The notes beneath the pieces were generated by a model. The model worked only from the letters and a program-made list of their open reading frames with translations. It was not told where the DNA came from and did not search any database. This document shows, piece after piece, positions 8,470-17,385 of a stretch of DNA of 64,000 nucleotides (its first letter is position 1; every line of letters starts with the position of its first letter). The DNA lies in contig NZ_CP020814.1 in NCBI RefSeq assembly GCF_002109385.1, forward strand, positions 2,379,501 to 2,443,500, given 5' to 3'. This DNA comes from Halalkalibacter krulwichiae. GTDB taxonomy: Bacteria > Bacillota > Bacilli > Bacillales > Bacillaceae_D. The position numbers were made by a program, and so were the translations under genes.

Positions 8470-10428
8470 CTAGATTTGTGAACGATCTGTTATTATCTTG
8501 ACTCCGACTGGTAAAATTTCTTTAATAATTGATTGAAGAGTCTCATCTTGATGGATCTTCTCATCTAAGATTGAAACAATTCCTTTGTCTTTATGTGTAC
8601 GAATTAAGCGACCAATTCCTTGTCGTAAACGTAACAACATGTAAGGTAAGTCAACTTCTTCAAACGGATGACTAACAGATTTTCTTTTCGCTTGAAAGAC
8701 CGGATCGTTTGGCGGGAATGGCAAAGACCAGATGATTACATTAGATAAAGATTCTCCTGGAATATCTAACCCTTCCCATAACCGAACAGCACAAAGAACT
8801 GAGTTAATATCCTCTTGAAAATTCGAGATAAGCTGACTTACTTCTTGGTCTCCTTCAAATAGCATGTTCCATTTTGAAAATGTCGGTTCTTTCGTTGCGT
8901 ATTGTTTAAACATTTGCAATTCTTCTCGAGTTGTAAAAAGCAATAGTGCTTTTCCATTTGTTTCTTCAATTAACCTGGCCGTCATGGCGAGTTTTTCTTG
9001 TACAGACGGGTTAAAAGGTGCAAATATCTTCATTTGCTCTTCATAATCGAAGGGAGATTCAACCGTAAACGATTGATATTCTTTAATACCTAAACTATTA
9101 GCCATATAAGTAAAGGAGTCATTCGTTGATAGAGTAGCTGAAGTGAAAATAAACGGTATCTTTTTAGAGAATACACTCTCTTCTAAAACTTCTTCTACCA
9201 TACGTGGCATAATCACAAGTTTTGTTCCAACTTCATCTTCTTCTACCCATGTGATTACATTGTTTTGCTCTACAAAAATAGAAAGCGCATGGCGAATCAT
9301 ATCTAAATGTTCTTCTACAATTTTCAATTGGTATTGATCAATTGTGTACATTTCACTTTCAAAGACAATCTCATCTTCTAAACGTGCAATTAAATGAACC
9401 ATTTGTCTAGCTTCATCAATTAGAGAAGAAGTGAATGCAAGCTCCCTCCGATTGGATCCCTCAACCGTTTTTGTATGATCACGTAAAACAAACGAAAAAT
9501 GCATGCTTTGCGAGATTAATTCATCCACTAAGACAGCAAACTCTTCACGTACATCATTTTCTAACAAACGTGTTAACAGTTCCTCGACAATGTCATGACG
9601 CAATTGATAGGTCAAAGCCTTTTGTGCTGCAACTTCTAGTAAATGACCTTCATCAAAGATAACTGTGCTAGCTTCAGGCAATAACGGTAATTGGCCTTCA
9701 CGCTTTCTCGAATCATACGTCCAAACATGCTCCATATAAAAATCATGTGAACAAATAATTAAATCAGAAGACTTTCGATAGTGTTCACGAGAAAGTGTTT
9801 GACCACAACGATGACGTTGGTCACATACGAAACAATCCTGAAAAGCGTCCCATCCAATTTCTGACCATTGTTCATCACTTAGCTTAGGGTAATTTTTCCG
9901 ATCGCCATACGGAAAGAACGACTGCATTGTTTGATTTCCTTTAACGAATGAAGGTAAATCACCATATATATCATCGAAACTTGAATCATATTGATCATTA
10001 GACCGTTCTCGATCAAGCTTTTGTAAACATAAATATTGATCTTTTGATTTTGCCAATCTAGCATCTATCTCCAAATTCAAAATCTTTGAAAGCTTATCTA
10101 TATCTCCGCCTTTTTTTACTAATTGCTCAATTAAAGATTCATCTGCACACGCAATAATCGCTGGCTTTCTCGTATATCTTGCATAACAAATAGCATAAAG
10201 TAGATAAACGATTGTTTTCCCTGTACCAACTCCTGCTTCTGCAAACATAATCTTTTTATCAATAAAAGCCTTTTCTAACTGAAAAGCCATGTATATCTGT
10301 TCATCACGCAACTCTAATCCTGCCTCTGGTAGGATGTCATAGAAAACATCTCCAATCCATTCATTCAATTGGTCAAAAAATGGTTGGCTTCGATCAAAAT
10401 TAAAAGGTAATTGCTCGTTTGTAGTCAA
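8470..10428 (-). CDS. ypvA: DinG/XPD-family ATP-dependent DNA helicase (YpvA-like)
   Basis: A 652-residue superfamily-2 helicase of the XPD/DinG group. Walker A is EAGVGTGKTIVYLLYA near residue 70 and DEGH box IFDEGH near 255. The C-terminal domain has TSATLSTNDSFTY near 430 and RLRQGIGRLIRT near 605. Four cysteines between Walker A and the DEGH box (YLCLQK and CFVCDQRHRC) match the iron-sulfur cluster site of this family, which opens DNA duplexes or resolves structures such as G4. Length fits B. subtilis YpvA (~640) and lacks the exonuclease domain of long Bacillus DinG. Start codon ATG at 10428. Confidence 0.88.
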   Translation of the reverse strand: MTTNEQLPFNFDRSQPFFDQLNEWIGDVFYDILPEAGLELRDEQIYMAFQLEKAFIDKKIMFAEAGVGTGKTIVYLLYAICYARYTRKPAIIACADESLIEQLVKKGGDIDKLSKILNLEIDARLAKSKDQYLCLQKLDRERSNDQYDSSFDDIYGDLPSFVKGNQTMQSFFPYGDRKNYPKLSDEQWSEIGWDAFQDCFVCDQRHRCGQTLSREHYRKSSDLIICSHDFYMEHVWTYDSRKREGQLPLLPEASTVIFDEGHLLEVAAQKALTYQLRHDIVEELLTRLLENDVREEFAVLVDELISQSMHFSFVLRDHTKTVEGSNRRELAFTSSLIDEARQMVHLIARLEDEIVFESEMYTIDQYQLKIVEEHLDMIRHALSIFVEQNNVITWVEEDEVGTKLVIMPRMVEEVLEESVFSKKIPFIFTSATLSTNDSFTYMANSLGIKEYQSFTVESPFDYEEQMKIFAPFNPSVQEKLAMTARLIEETNGKALLLFTTREELQMFKQYATKEPTFSKWNMLFEGDQEVSQLISNFQEDINSVLCAVRLWEGLDIPGESLSNVIIWSLPFPPNDPVFQAKRKSVSHPFEEVDLPYMLLRLRQGIGRLIRTHKDKGIVSILDEKIHQDETLQSIIKEILPVGVKIITDRSQI

Positions 10429-10503
10429 AAGGAATGCCCCCGTATCATTTATAAGTCAATTGATAATTATCATTGAAACATTTTAATTTGTCAAAACAAA
10501 AAA

Positions 10504-10538
10504 TGTGACTCAAAAAGGTTTTTCCCTTTCAAGTCACA
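10504..10538 (-). terminator. Terminator after the YciI gene
   Basis: TGTGACT..AAAGG and CCTTTCAAGTCACA form an imperfect ~13-bp stem with a T-rich flank on the minus strand, 24 bases past the YciI gene stop. Confidence 0.6.
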
Positions 10539-10561
10539 ATTTGATTGTTTTGTAGCCTACA

Positions 10562-10816
10562 TTACATTCCCCACTCATGCAACTCTAGTGTTCTAACACC
10601 TTGAATTACATAAGGGTCTTTCTCAGCTAACTCTTTAGCTTCTTCAAAAGAACTAGCTTTATAAATGACCATTCCTCCTGCACCATCAACAAACGGTCCT
10701 TTAGCAAAGACTTTTCCTTCTTCTTCCAGTTGCTTTAAATAATTTAAATGATCCGGACGATATGTAGCATTTAGTTGTTCATTTTCCATGTGAAGTATTG
10801 CAGCGAAATAAGCCAT
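10562..10816 (-). CDS. YciI-like family protein
   Basis: An 84-residue single-domain protein of the YciI family (dimeric alpha/beta barrel, ferredoxin-like). It shows the conserved His/Asp region RPDHLNYLKQLEEEGKVFAKGPF and the GGMVIY..SSFEEAKELAEKDPYV segment. YciI proteins are proposed enzymes using a conserved His-Asp pair; no substrate is established. GAGGAG lies before the ATG. The downstream hairpin at 10504-10538 ends transcription, so it is probably transcribed alone or with the CBS gene 32 bases upstream. Confidence 0.88.
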   Translation of the reverse strand: MAYFAAILHMENEQLNATYRPDHLNYLKQLEEEGKVFAKGPFVDGAGGMVIYKASSFEEAKELAEKDPYVIQGVRTLELHEWGM

Positions 10817-10848
10817 AAGTAAAATCTCCTCTTCATTTGAATGTGTAA

Positions 10849-11262
10849 TTAACTGTTTCCATTATCAATCGATTTAGCATAATATTCAATAATCTCTCGC
10901 CTTCTTATAATCCCGATAAAAATACCGTGATCATCAACTACCGGAACAAAGTTTTGAGAAATAGCAAGCTTGAACAGACCCTTCATTTTCGAGTCGATCT
11001 TGACGGGCATGTTCTTCACTCTTCTCTTAATATCTTTCAGCTGAATTTGTTCAGCCATTTCAAGAGAGAAGGAATGTGTGTTCTTTATTTGCCAAAGCAA
11101 ATCGCCTTCGGTCAATGTTCCTATGTATTTACCGTGCCGATCAATGATTGGTACAGCTGAATATTTGTGAAACTCCATTTTCTCAAGTGCTTGTCTCATC
11201 GTGGATTCAAGCTCCAAATAAGCGACTTCAGCTTTAGGCAATAAGAAAAATGAGATATTCAT
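10849..11262 (-). CDS. Two-CBS-domain protein
   Basis: A 137-residue protein made almost entirely of a CBS pair: CBS1 about 14-70 (STMRQALEKMEFHKYSAVPI..GTLTEGDLLW) and CBS2 about 78-132 (KIDSKMKGLFKLAISQNFVPVV..GIIRRREIIEYY). Such stand-alone pairs bind adenosine nucleotides and regulate partners. The N-terminus MNISFFLLPKAEVAYLELES is typical of a Bacillus-specific subgroup distinct from the c-di-AMP binder DarB (YkuL). GGGAAGG precedes the ATG. The partner is unknown. Confidence 0.85.
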   Translation of the reverse strand: MNISFFLLPKAEVAYLELESTMRQALEKMEFHKYSAVPIIDRHGKYIGTLTEGDLLWQIKNTHSFSLEMAEQIQLKDIKRRVKNMPVKIDSKMKGLFKLAISQNFVPVVDDHGIFIGIIRRREIIEYYAKSIDNGNS

Positions 11263-11437
11263 AGACGACCTTCCCTTTCACAACAGTTTAGACATCTCAA
11301 AATCTATTATACTCGATTATAAGGAAATTTTCCAAAAACTGTTGCTAAGAAATTGCAATTTCATTTTATAATACATATTGAAAGAGGACAACCTTAAAGA
11401 GTCATCCTCTGTGGCTAGAACTGTATGAGTTTTTTAA

Positions 11438-11689
11438 TCAAATGAGAAGTTCATAAATTCCGTTTAGTTGCTTCACCCGCTCTTCATCTTGCTCATTTTT
11501 AGCATAATCTAATTCATATTGCAAAATTAAATTCAAAATCGTTGCTTCATTGTCTTCAAGATCGCGGACAAACTCATCTTCATTCATATATTGGTTATTT
11601 TCGAGTTTATTGTAAATGCGCTGACAAATTTGATGGTTTTCTAGATGATTCGATAATGATTCCCTTAAAAAGGCTAAATTAGTATCCAT
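11438..11689 (-). CDS. csgA: CsgA, sigma-G-dependent forespore protein
   Basis: An 83-residue acidic helical protein. The segments LAFLRESLSNHLENHQICQR, DEFVRDLEDNEATILN and KQLNGIYELLI closely match what I recall of B. subtilis CsgA, a small forespore protein made under sigma-G; its molecular role is unclear. I take the ATG at 11689 because AAGGGG lies 8 bases upstream and the B. subtilis protein starts at the equivalent MD; a GTG three codons earlier is possible. It fits the spore-gene-rich surroundings. Confidence 0.8.
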   Translation of the reverse strand: MDTNLAFLRESLSNHLENHQICQRIYNKLENNQYMNEDEFVRDLEDNEATILNLILQYELDYAKNEQDEERVKQLNGIYELLI

Positions 11690-11770
11690 TTCTGTCACCC
11701 CTTCTGAGTTTATGAACTATTTTAGGTTGTGAAAAAAATGAGAAAAAATACATTATTTATAAAGAAAAGA

Positions 11771-11794
11771 GACTCCCAATAAACTTTGGGAGTC
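11771..11794 (-). terminator. Terminator after ilvE
   Basis: GACTCCCAA (11771-11779) pairs with TTGGGAGTC (11786-11794), followed by TCTTTTCTTT on the minus strand, 15 bases past the ilvE stop. Confidence 0.75.
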
Positions 11795-11808
11795 ACCATG
11801 TAACATTA

Positions 11809-12879
11809 TTATTTTACTTCGACAGTCCAATCATATGGGTCAGCTACTTTGCCTGTTTGAATACCTGTTAGTGTATCGTATAACTTCTGCGATAATTCCC
11901 CAATTTGTTTATTGTTAATGATCATTTTTCGACCGTCCCAATTTAATTCACCAACAGGAGAGATGACAGCAGCCGTTCCTGTTCCAAAAGCCTCTTCTAC
12001 CTGTCCTTTATCATAAGCATCATATAGTTCCTCTAAAGAGATTCTTCTTTCTATAACCGGAACACCCCAATCTTTTAACATTTCTATAATGGACATTCTT
12101 GTAATGCCTTCTAATATACTGCCACTTAATTCAGGAGTAATTACCTCTCCATTTATTTTAAAGAATACATTCATACTTCCTACTTCTTCTATGTATTTCT
12201 TTTCAACTCCATCAAGCCAAAGCACTTGAGAATATCCTTCTTGTGTTGCCTTTTCCTGTGCTTTATATGCTGCCGCATAATTTCCAGCTGTTTTAGCTGT
12301 TCCTGTTCCTCCTCGAACGGCTCTCGTATATTCATCTTCAACGTGAATCCCTACAGGTTGAATTCCCTCTTTATAATAAGACCCTACTGGCGACAAAATA
12401 ATCATAAATTGATAAGTCTTTGATGGTGCAAGGCTTAAGTTTGGTTCAGTCGAAAATATAAATGGTCTAATGTATAAGGAATTTCCTTCAGCCGTTGGGA
12501 TCCAATCCTTTTCAATTTCAAGCAATTTTTTCAAACATGACAAAGCAAATTCTTCATCAATCGTCGGAATGCTTATTCTATCACTTGACAGATTTAATCT
12601 TCTGAAATTTTTCTCAGGTCTAAATAAAAGGATCCGGTCATCTTCTGTTCGATATGCTTTTAATCCTTCAAATACAGTTTGTCCATAATGAAAAATCATG
12701 GCCGCTGGATCTAAAGTAATTGGCTCATAAGGTACAATTCTTGGGTCATACCAACCTTTTTCCTCAGAATAATCAATTACAGCCATATGATCAGAAAAAT
12801 GTTTTCCAAATGCAATGTTGTCAGCAATTGGTTTAGGTTTTAAACTTTTAGTATACGTAACATCAATATTCATTGTCAT
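11809..12879 (-). CDS. ilvE: Branched-chain amino acid aminotransferase
   Basis: A 356-residue fold-IV PLP aminotransferase that interconverts branched-chain 2-oxo acids and valine, leucine or isoleucine using glutamate. Visible marks are FHYGQTVFEGLKAYR near 65, the PLP lysine in GTAKTAGNYAAAYKAQEKA near 197, EVGSMNVFF near 233 and FGTGTAAVISPVG near 310. Length matches Bacillus YbgE/YwaA. I prefer the ATG at 12879, 8 bases after AGGAG, to an in-frame GTG three codons earlier. It is transcribed alone; no T-box leader is recognisable upstream. Confidence 0.92.
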   Translation of the reverse strand: MTMNIDVTYTKSLKPKPIADNIAFGKHFSDHMAVIDYSEEKGWYDPRIVPYEPITLDPAAMIFHYGQTVFEGLKAYRTEDDRILLFRPEKNFRRLNLSSDRISIPTIDEEFALSCLKKLLEIEKDWIPTAEGNSLYIRPFIFSTEPNLSLAPSKTYQFMIILSPVGSYYKEGIQPVGIHVEDEYTRAVRGGTGTAKTAGNYAAAYKAQEKATQEGYSQVLWLDGVEKKYIEEVGSMNVFFKINGEVITPELSGSILEGITRMSIIEMLKDWGVPVIERRISLEELYDAYDKGQVEEAFGTGTAAVISPVGELNWDGRKMIINNKQIGELSQKLYDTLTGIQTGKVADPYDWTVEVK

Positions 12880-13003
12880 AACTTTCACTCCTAAGAAATA
12901 CGAATATGTAATTATTGTAAATAGAACTTTTAAGGATTACAAGAAATTCCTTCCTCTTAATAGCTTAAGGAAAACATTTGAAATTGATATTTCTTTTTAA
13001 AAA

Positions 13004-13040
13004 AGCGACTTAAAGGTTTGTCCTTAACCTTTAAGTCGCT
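13004..13040 (-). terminator. Terminator after the 163-residue basic protein gene
   Basis: Perfect 15-bp stem AGCGACTTAAAGGTT / AACCTTTAAGTCGCT with a 7-base loop, followed by TTTTTTAAAAAG on the minus strand. Confidence 0.85.
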
Positions 13041-13052
13041 CTGTAAAATCAC

Positions 13053-13544
13053 TTACTTCTTTGCTCTTTTTTCTAATTCTGCCTTTACCTCTACTTGAAA
13101 CGCAGCGAATTGACTATGTTCTAATTTCTTCGATTGATTCTCAACTACATCTTCTAATAGTTGTTTATTTTTATAAAACTCATCTTTATCTGCATTATAG
13201 TAAAATCTTACTACATCTTCTTCCTTGAGAAACTTTTTTCCTAATTTTAATAAGAAAGTAACTGGAAGTCCGCGGACTGTAACATCATCGTTCCTTGGTA
13301 CAATGTTTTCCTTCTCTGAAGCCTGCTTCTTCTCTCCTTGATCTCCTTCAACGGTTAATAAGATGTCTTTTACTACCTCTTTTTGACTTAGAGCTTTCTT
13401 TAAAGCCTTTTGTCTAATTCTCTTTTTCTTAGACTTAACGTTTACTTTTTCCAATCCGATCGCCATAAATTGCTTCAATTCAATTCCACTATCCTCCATT
13501 GCCTTTTTCAACTCATTTTGTCTTTCATATGTACGTTTCAACAA
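13053..13544 (-). CDS. Unidentified basic, lysine-rich protein
   Basis: A 163-residue highly charged protein with an N-terminal Lys/Arg-rich part (VKSKKKRIRQKALKKALSQK), a polar linker near 70-85 and a helical C-terminus ending KAELEKRAKK. No signal peptide or membrane helix. I do not recognise the family. The probable start is TTG at 13544 with AAGGGG about 11 bases upstream; an ATG at codon 16 is an alternative. It has its own strong terminator, which supports its being a real transcription unit. Confidence 0.6.
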   Translation of the reverse strand: MLKRTYERQNELKKAMEDSGIELKQFMAIGLEKVNVKSKKKRIRQKALKKALSQKEVVKDILLTVEGDQGEKKQASEKENIVPRNDDVTVRGLPVTFLLKLGKKFLKEEDVVRFYYNADKDEFYKNKQLLEDVVENQSKKLEHSQFAAFQVEVKAELEKRAKK

Positions 13545-13800
13545 TTCAAAAACCCCTTACTTTCTTAAGATGTCATAGTAAACTGAGAGCACTGTTAGAT
13601 TTTCTCCATTTACTATAGTACCAAAAAACCTACTTCTTTTGTGTGTCAATAAACATTTTAATAAAATGTGTATTTTTTTACAGTATACTTGCTTGTCCGT
13701 AAAAAAGCTGTCGTAAATTGTTTGAAGACTAATTTTTTGACTTTATATTTGTTACTATGTAAAATCGAGGCTATCTTACATAACGAAAGGAGTTATGAAT

Positions 13801-14520
13801 ATGACACAATCATTAACTGGAAAAGTCGCATATGTGACTGGTGCAGGTAAAGGAATCGGGAGAGCAACAGCCATTGCTTTAGCTCAAGAAGGTGTACAAG
13901 TGGGGCTATTGGCTAGAACGGAAGAAGACTTAATTGAAGTAGCCAAACAAATTGAAAGAGCAGGAGGAAAAGCGGCTTACGCTAGCGCTGATGTTTCTTC
14001 CTTAGAACAAGTTGAGAATGCTGTACAACACTTGACTTCTGAACTTGGTCCAGCCGATATATTGATTAATAATGCAGGAACAGGTAAGTTTGGCTCTTTT
14101 TTGGAGTTAGACCCAACTGAGTGGAAGAAAATGATTGATATAAATCTAATGGGAGTTTACTATGTTACTCGCACTGTACTTCCACAGTTAATCGAAAAGA
14201 ATGGTGGCGACATTATTAATATTTCTTCAACAGCCGGTCAAAAGGGCGCACCCGTTACAAGTGCATATAGTGCATCTAAATTTGGCTTATTAGGCTTGAC
14301 GGAATCTCTCGCCCTCGAAGTACGAAAGCATAATATTCGTGTTACTGCTTTAACTCCGAGTACAGTTGCTACTGAATTAGCTTTTAAAGAAAACTTAACT
14401 GATGGTAATCCAGAAAAAGTTATGCAACCAGAAGATCTAGCTGAGTACATGGTTGCGCAATTAAAACTACATCCACGAATCTTTGTGAAATCGGCAGGGT
14501 TATGGTCTACTAATCCGTAA
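13801..14520 (+). CDS. yoxD: Short-chain dehydrogenase/reductase YoxD (FabG-like)
   Basis: A 239-residue SDR with the NAD(P) motif TGAGKGIG at 12-19, NNAG near 90, catalytic Ser in [11 protein letters not shown] near 143 and Tyr-Lys in [10 protein letters not shown] near 157-161. The C-terminus ([29 protein letters not shown]) is nearly identical to what I recall of B. subtilis YoxD, annotated as a 3-oxoacyl-ACP-reductase-like SDR of unknown substrate. The ATG at 13801, 8 bases after AAAGGAG, is better placed than the ATG at 13795. Only gene on the + strand here; a terminator follows. Confidence 0.9.
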   Translation: MTQSLTGKVAYVTGAGKGIGRATAIALAQEGVQVGLLARTEEDLIEVAKQIERAGGKAAYASADVSSLEQVENAVQHLTSELGPADILINNAGTGKFGSFLELDPTEWKKMIDINLMGVYYVTRTVLPQLIEKNGGDIINISSTAGQKGAPVTSAYSASKFGLLGLTESLALEVRKHNIRVTALTPSTVATELAFKENLTDGNPEKVMQPEDLAEYMVAQLKLHPRIFVKSAGLWSTNP

Positions 14521-14529
14521 ATTGATTTA

Positions 14530-14556
14530 GCACCTGCTAATCCTTGTAGCAGGTGC
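14530..14556 (+). terminator. Terminator after yoxD
   Basis: GCACCTGCTA (14530-14539) pairs with TAGCAGGTGC (14547-14556), followed by GTTTCCTTT. It also separates yoxD from the convergent ger operon. Confidence 0.75.
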
Positions 14557-14596
14557 GTTTCCTTTCAATTCCATTCTTATAAGAAACTTTACTTTT

Positions 14597-15787
14597 CTAG
14601 TCTAACTGCTCTATAAAGCTTTTCGTTCTCATTCCATCTCTTCTTAAATAAACACTAGCTTTTACAGAAATATCGGCGCGTTTAAATTCTTCATTCCAAT
14701 CTTTAATATGTTTCTTAAACTGCTGATAATGCTGCTTTCTTAATTGTTCTCCAAAACCAAAAATATCGATTCCATAGTCTTCTTGAACAACCGCTATTGT
14801 AGTTTCTAGCTTTGTTTCGAGATGTTCTTTCATCAACTTTTGATACTTCTCATAAGTTTTTATGTCGTCTAATGAGTCAGGACATTGATTATCATGAATA
14901 TCGCCTTCTACAACAATCTGAACGTTTATCTTAGGAACGAGGTCCACAAATTCCGTGTCTATCTTTGTATGAGAATTAAAAATTTCCATTGCAAAAAAAC
15001 CATCTTCTCCACAACGTGCTGACGTAGTCGTTTGGTCAATATCTTGAATCCACATATAATTTCTCGTTTCTTCAACAGATAAAAAACCTTTCAATTGGTC
15101 ATCCTCAAAAAGAGCCATACCATCAAATTCAATTAAAGCACGTAAGTCTAACTCTTTATTATTTTCAATATTACTTCCTTTATCTGGATTTCCAGTAACC
15201 GTTACCGCTGCTGCAACTGGTTCTTTTCCGACTGCCGTTAACGAAAAGATAAAATCAGGCAAGGCAGTTTGCGGATAGCCTCCCCAATTTTCTTCAATCG
15301 TTGTAATTTGTTCATAGATCTTTAAAGAAGGAACCTTTTGAATTGGATATGTTGTCGTAATGACATCCGATGCAGATACCCCTCTTGCGACAATTATTTG
15401 AAAATCATTTCGAAATTGACCACTTTTCTCTAGGAATTGCAGAAACTTGGACAATCCTTGTTTAGCTACTTGTTCATCTACAATCAACGTACGAGCATGT
15501 GAGAAATTCAATTCCCTTGTAATCCCCATATTCATCTTAGTTAATAACTCTGCCATAGTTAATCCTTTTAATTCATATGTGATACTTGGTGTCAAGCCTT
15601 CTGACATTGACGGGTCTAATTCACTTGCATTAATACCTTCAATTGTTAGACTAAATGTATCTCCTTCACCCGCTTCTAGCGCTAGACCTGTCACTAAAGT
15701 TACTTCGTTAATTTCCTTTCGATCCCAGCAACCAGAAAGACAAAGGAGTATGATTAGAGAAATAGGAATCAACGTTACTCTTCTCAT
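14597..15787 (-). CDS. Germinant receptor C subunit (Ger(x)C lipoprotein), operon 2
   Basis: A 396-residue GerC-family lipoprotein: signal peptide of about 20 residues ending in lipobox LSGCWD with Cys 21, then the Ger(x)C domain (KEINEVTLVTGLALEAG, SHARTLIVDEQVAKQG near 95-110). C subunits sit on the outer face of the spore inner membrane and form the GerABC nutrient receptor with A and B subunits. The start overlaps the stop of the A-subunit gene by 4 bases. It is last in the D-B-A-C operon, ending convergent to yoxD. Germinant specificity cannot be inferred. Confidence 0.92.
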   Translation of the reverse strand: MRRVTLIPISLIILLCLSGCWDRKEINEVTLVTGLALEAGEGDTFSLTIEGINASELDPSMSEGLTPSITYELKGLTMAELLTKMNMGITRELNFSHARTLIVDEQVAKQGLSKFLQFLEKSGQFRNDFQIIVARGVSASDVITTTYPIQKVPSLKIYEQITTIEENWGGYPQTALPDFIFSLTAVGKEPVAAAVTVTGNPDKGSNIENNKELDLRALIEFDGMALFEDDQLKGFLSVEETRNYMWIQDIDQTTTSARCGEDGFFAMEIFNSHTKIDTEFVDLVPKINVQIVVEGDIHDNQCPDSLDDIKTYEKYQKLMKEHLETKLETTIAVVQEDYGIDIFGFGEQLRKQHYQQFKKHIKDWNEEFKRADISVKASVYLRRDGMRTKSFIEQLD

Positions 15788-17385
15788 GAACCTTCCTCCT
15801 TTGATAAAGAAGGAAGTGGCTGTTTTTGATCTTCCTTTTGATCTGCTTTAGCTGAAAGATAATTAGGTCTTTGTTGCATGACTTGCATAGGTAATCTTAC
15901 AAAAACATCTTTTTGATCTTCCATTATTAATGGGCCCATTGGAGCCAAATATGGAACACCATAAGATTTTAAATTACATAGATGAGTGATGATTAATAAA
16001 AAACCAATTAACGTCCCTAGAAGACCAAGTGCAGCTGTTATTAAAATGAGTGCGAATCTTAATAATCTCGTGGCGTTTGCAAAGGAATAGATCGGTGAAA
16101 CAAAGCCAGCCATTGCCGTTAATGCTACAACGATAATAAGCACATGAGATACAACTCCAGCTTCTACGGCAGCTTGTCCAATTACTAGCGCACCAACAAT
16201 TGAAACAGTTTGTCCAACAACTCTAGGCATTCTAACTCCGGCTTCTCGTAGTATTTCAAAAGTGATTTCCATCAAAAGCAATTCTACAACTGCTGGAAAC
16301 GGGACACCTTCCCTTTGCGCTTGAATCGATACTATTAAACCAGTTGGAATTAATTCGTGATGAAAAGTCGTTAAACCAATATACATAGATGGTAAAAGCA
16401 AAGCTATTAAAAAAGCAAGGTACCTTAACATTCTGAGCATGGAAGCCATCATAAAGCCTTGATAATAGTCCTCACTCACTTGAAAGAAATCTGTAAAGAC
16501 AACCGGTGTAGAAAGGACAAAAGGACTTCCATCAACGACAATAGCTACTTTCCCTTCAACTATGTCTGCAGCAATCGCATCTGGCCGATCCGTATGATAA
16601 ATCATCGGAAATGGCGTAATAACTTTATCAACTAAATACTCTTCAACATTACCTGAATCAAAAACGGCATTTGTAGAAATGTTTTCAATCCTTTTCCTTA
16701 CCTCATTTACAATGGAATCATTTGCAACATCATCTAGATAGACCATACAGATTGACGTTTGAGTATCTTTGCCAACGATAAAGTTTTCACTTTTCAGGTG
16801 TGGATTCTTAATTCTTCGTCTAAGCAAACTAACATTAGTCGTTTTGACTTCTGTAAAACTATCTTGGGGTCCTCTTATTATTGTTTGTGTTTGTGATTGA
16901 TCAATAGATCGTTTGTCTGTCGTCGTTGTCATAATGGCAAGCCCGTCTGATAGACCACCAACTAGTAGAACGGTATATCCAGATAAGATATACCATACCA
17001 CTTCATGATTATACGAAACATCGACGACATTCTGACTTGGAAGATACTCTTTCTGGAATAATTTAAGATCAGAAGAACTAGAAATGGTCTCTTGTTTCTT
17101 ATGCGCTACAACTAAAGCAGGCCTAATTGCTTCTTTTATAGCTTGAGCATCGACCATAGTGGATAAATAAAGAATAAGCCCTTCTGAATTTCCAACCAAA
17201 ACTTTTTCTATTTTGAAGTCAAAGGTTTTATCGAAAACTGCATTAAATTCTTCTTCATTTTTGTTTAATGAAGGCGAAATGTTCTTCTTTCCTTCTTGGT
17301 CTTCAATTAAATCATCCGGAGTGGTTTGGTTATTTACTTCATCAATCTTCATGGAAGAAATAATCTGTTTAAATACCTTTTTCAC
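15784..17385 (-). CDS. Germinant receptor A subunit (GerA family), operon 2
   Basis: A 533-residue GerA-family protein. A soluble N-terminal half (about 1-290, containing IIRGPQDSFTE and SLLRRRIKNPHLKSE) is followed by about five membrane helices (about 300-490). The conserved block VPFPAVVELLLMEITFEILREAGVRMP is visible near 365-390. A polar tail follows. In sporulating bacilli A subunits assemble into an oligomeric membrane channel opened by nutrients. Start and stop overlap the neighbouring B and C genes by 4 bases each, indicating translational coupling. The gene order B-A-C differs from the usual A-B-C of operon 1. Confidence 0.92.
   Translation of the reverse strand: MKKVFKQIISSMKIDEVNNQTTPDDLIEDQEGKKNISPSLNKNEEEFNAVFDKTFDFKIEKVLVGNSEGLILYLSTMVDAQAIKEAIRPALVVAHKKQETISSSSDLKLFQKEYLPSQNVVDVSYNHEVVWYILSGYTVLLVGGLSDGLAIMTTTTDKRSIDQSQTQTIIRGPQDSFTEVKTTNVSLLRRRIKNPHLKSENFIVGKDTQTSICMVYLDDVANDSIVNEVRKRIENISTNAVFDSGNVEEYLVDKVITPFPMIYHTDRPDAIAADIVEGKVAIVVDGSPFVLSTPVVFTDFFQVSEDYYQGFMMASMLRMLRYLAFLIALLLPSMYIGLTTFHHELIPTGLIVSIQAQREGVPFPAVVELLLMEITFEILREAGVRMPRVVGQTVSIVGALVIGQAAVEAGVVSHVLIIVVALTAMAGFVSPIYSFANATRLLRFALILITAALGLLGTLIGFLLIITHLCNLKSYGVPYLAPMGPLIMEDQKDVFVRLPMQVMQQRPNYLSAKADQKEDQKQPLPSLSKEEGS

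Noticed and set aside
10927..11160. Reading frame opposite the CBS-domain gene
   Set aside because: Antisense shadow with poor ribosome site; the minus-strand CBS protein explains the coding signal.
12880..13003. Possible T-box leader for the branched-chain aminotransferase
   Set aside because: No AGGGTGGNACCGCG-type T-box and no specifier stem; the gap is too short.
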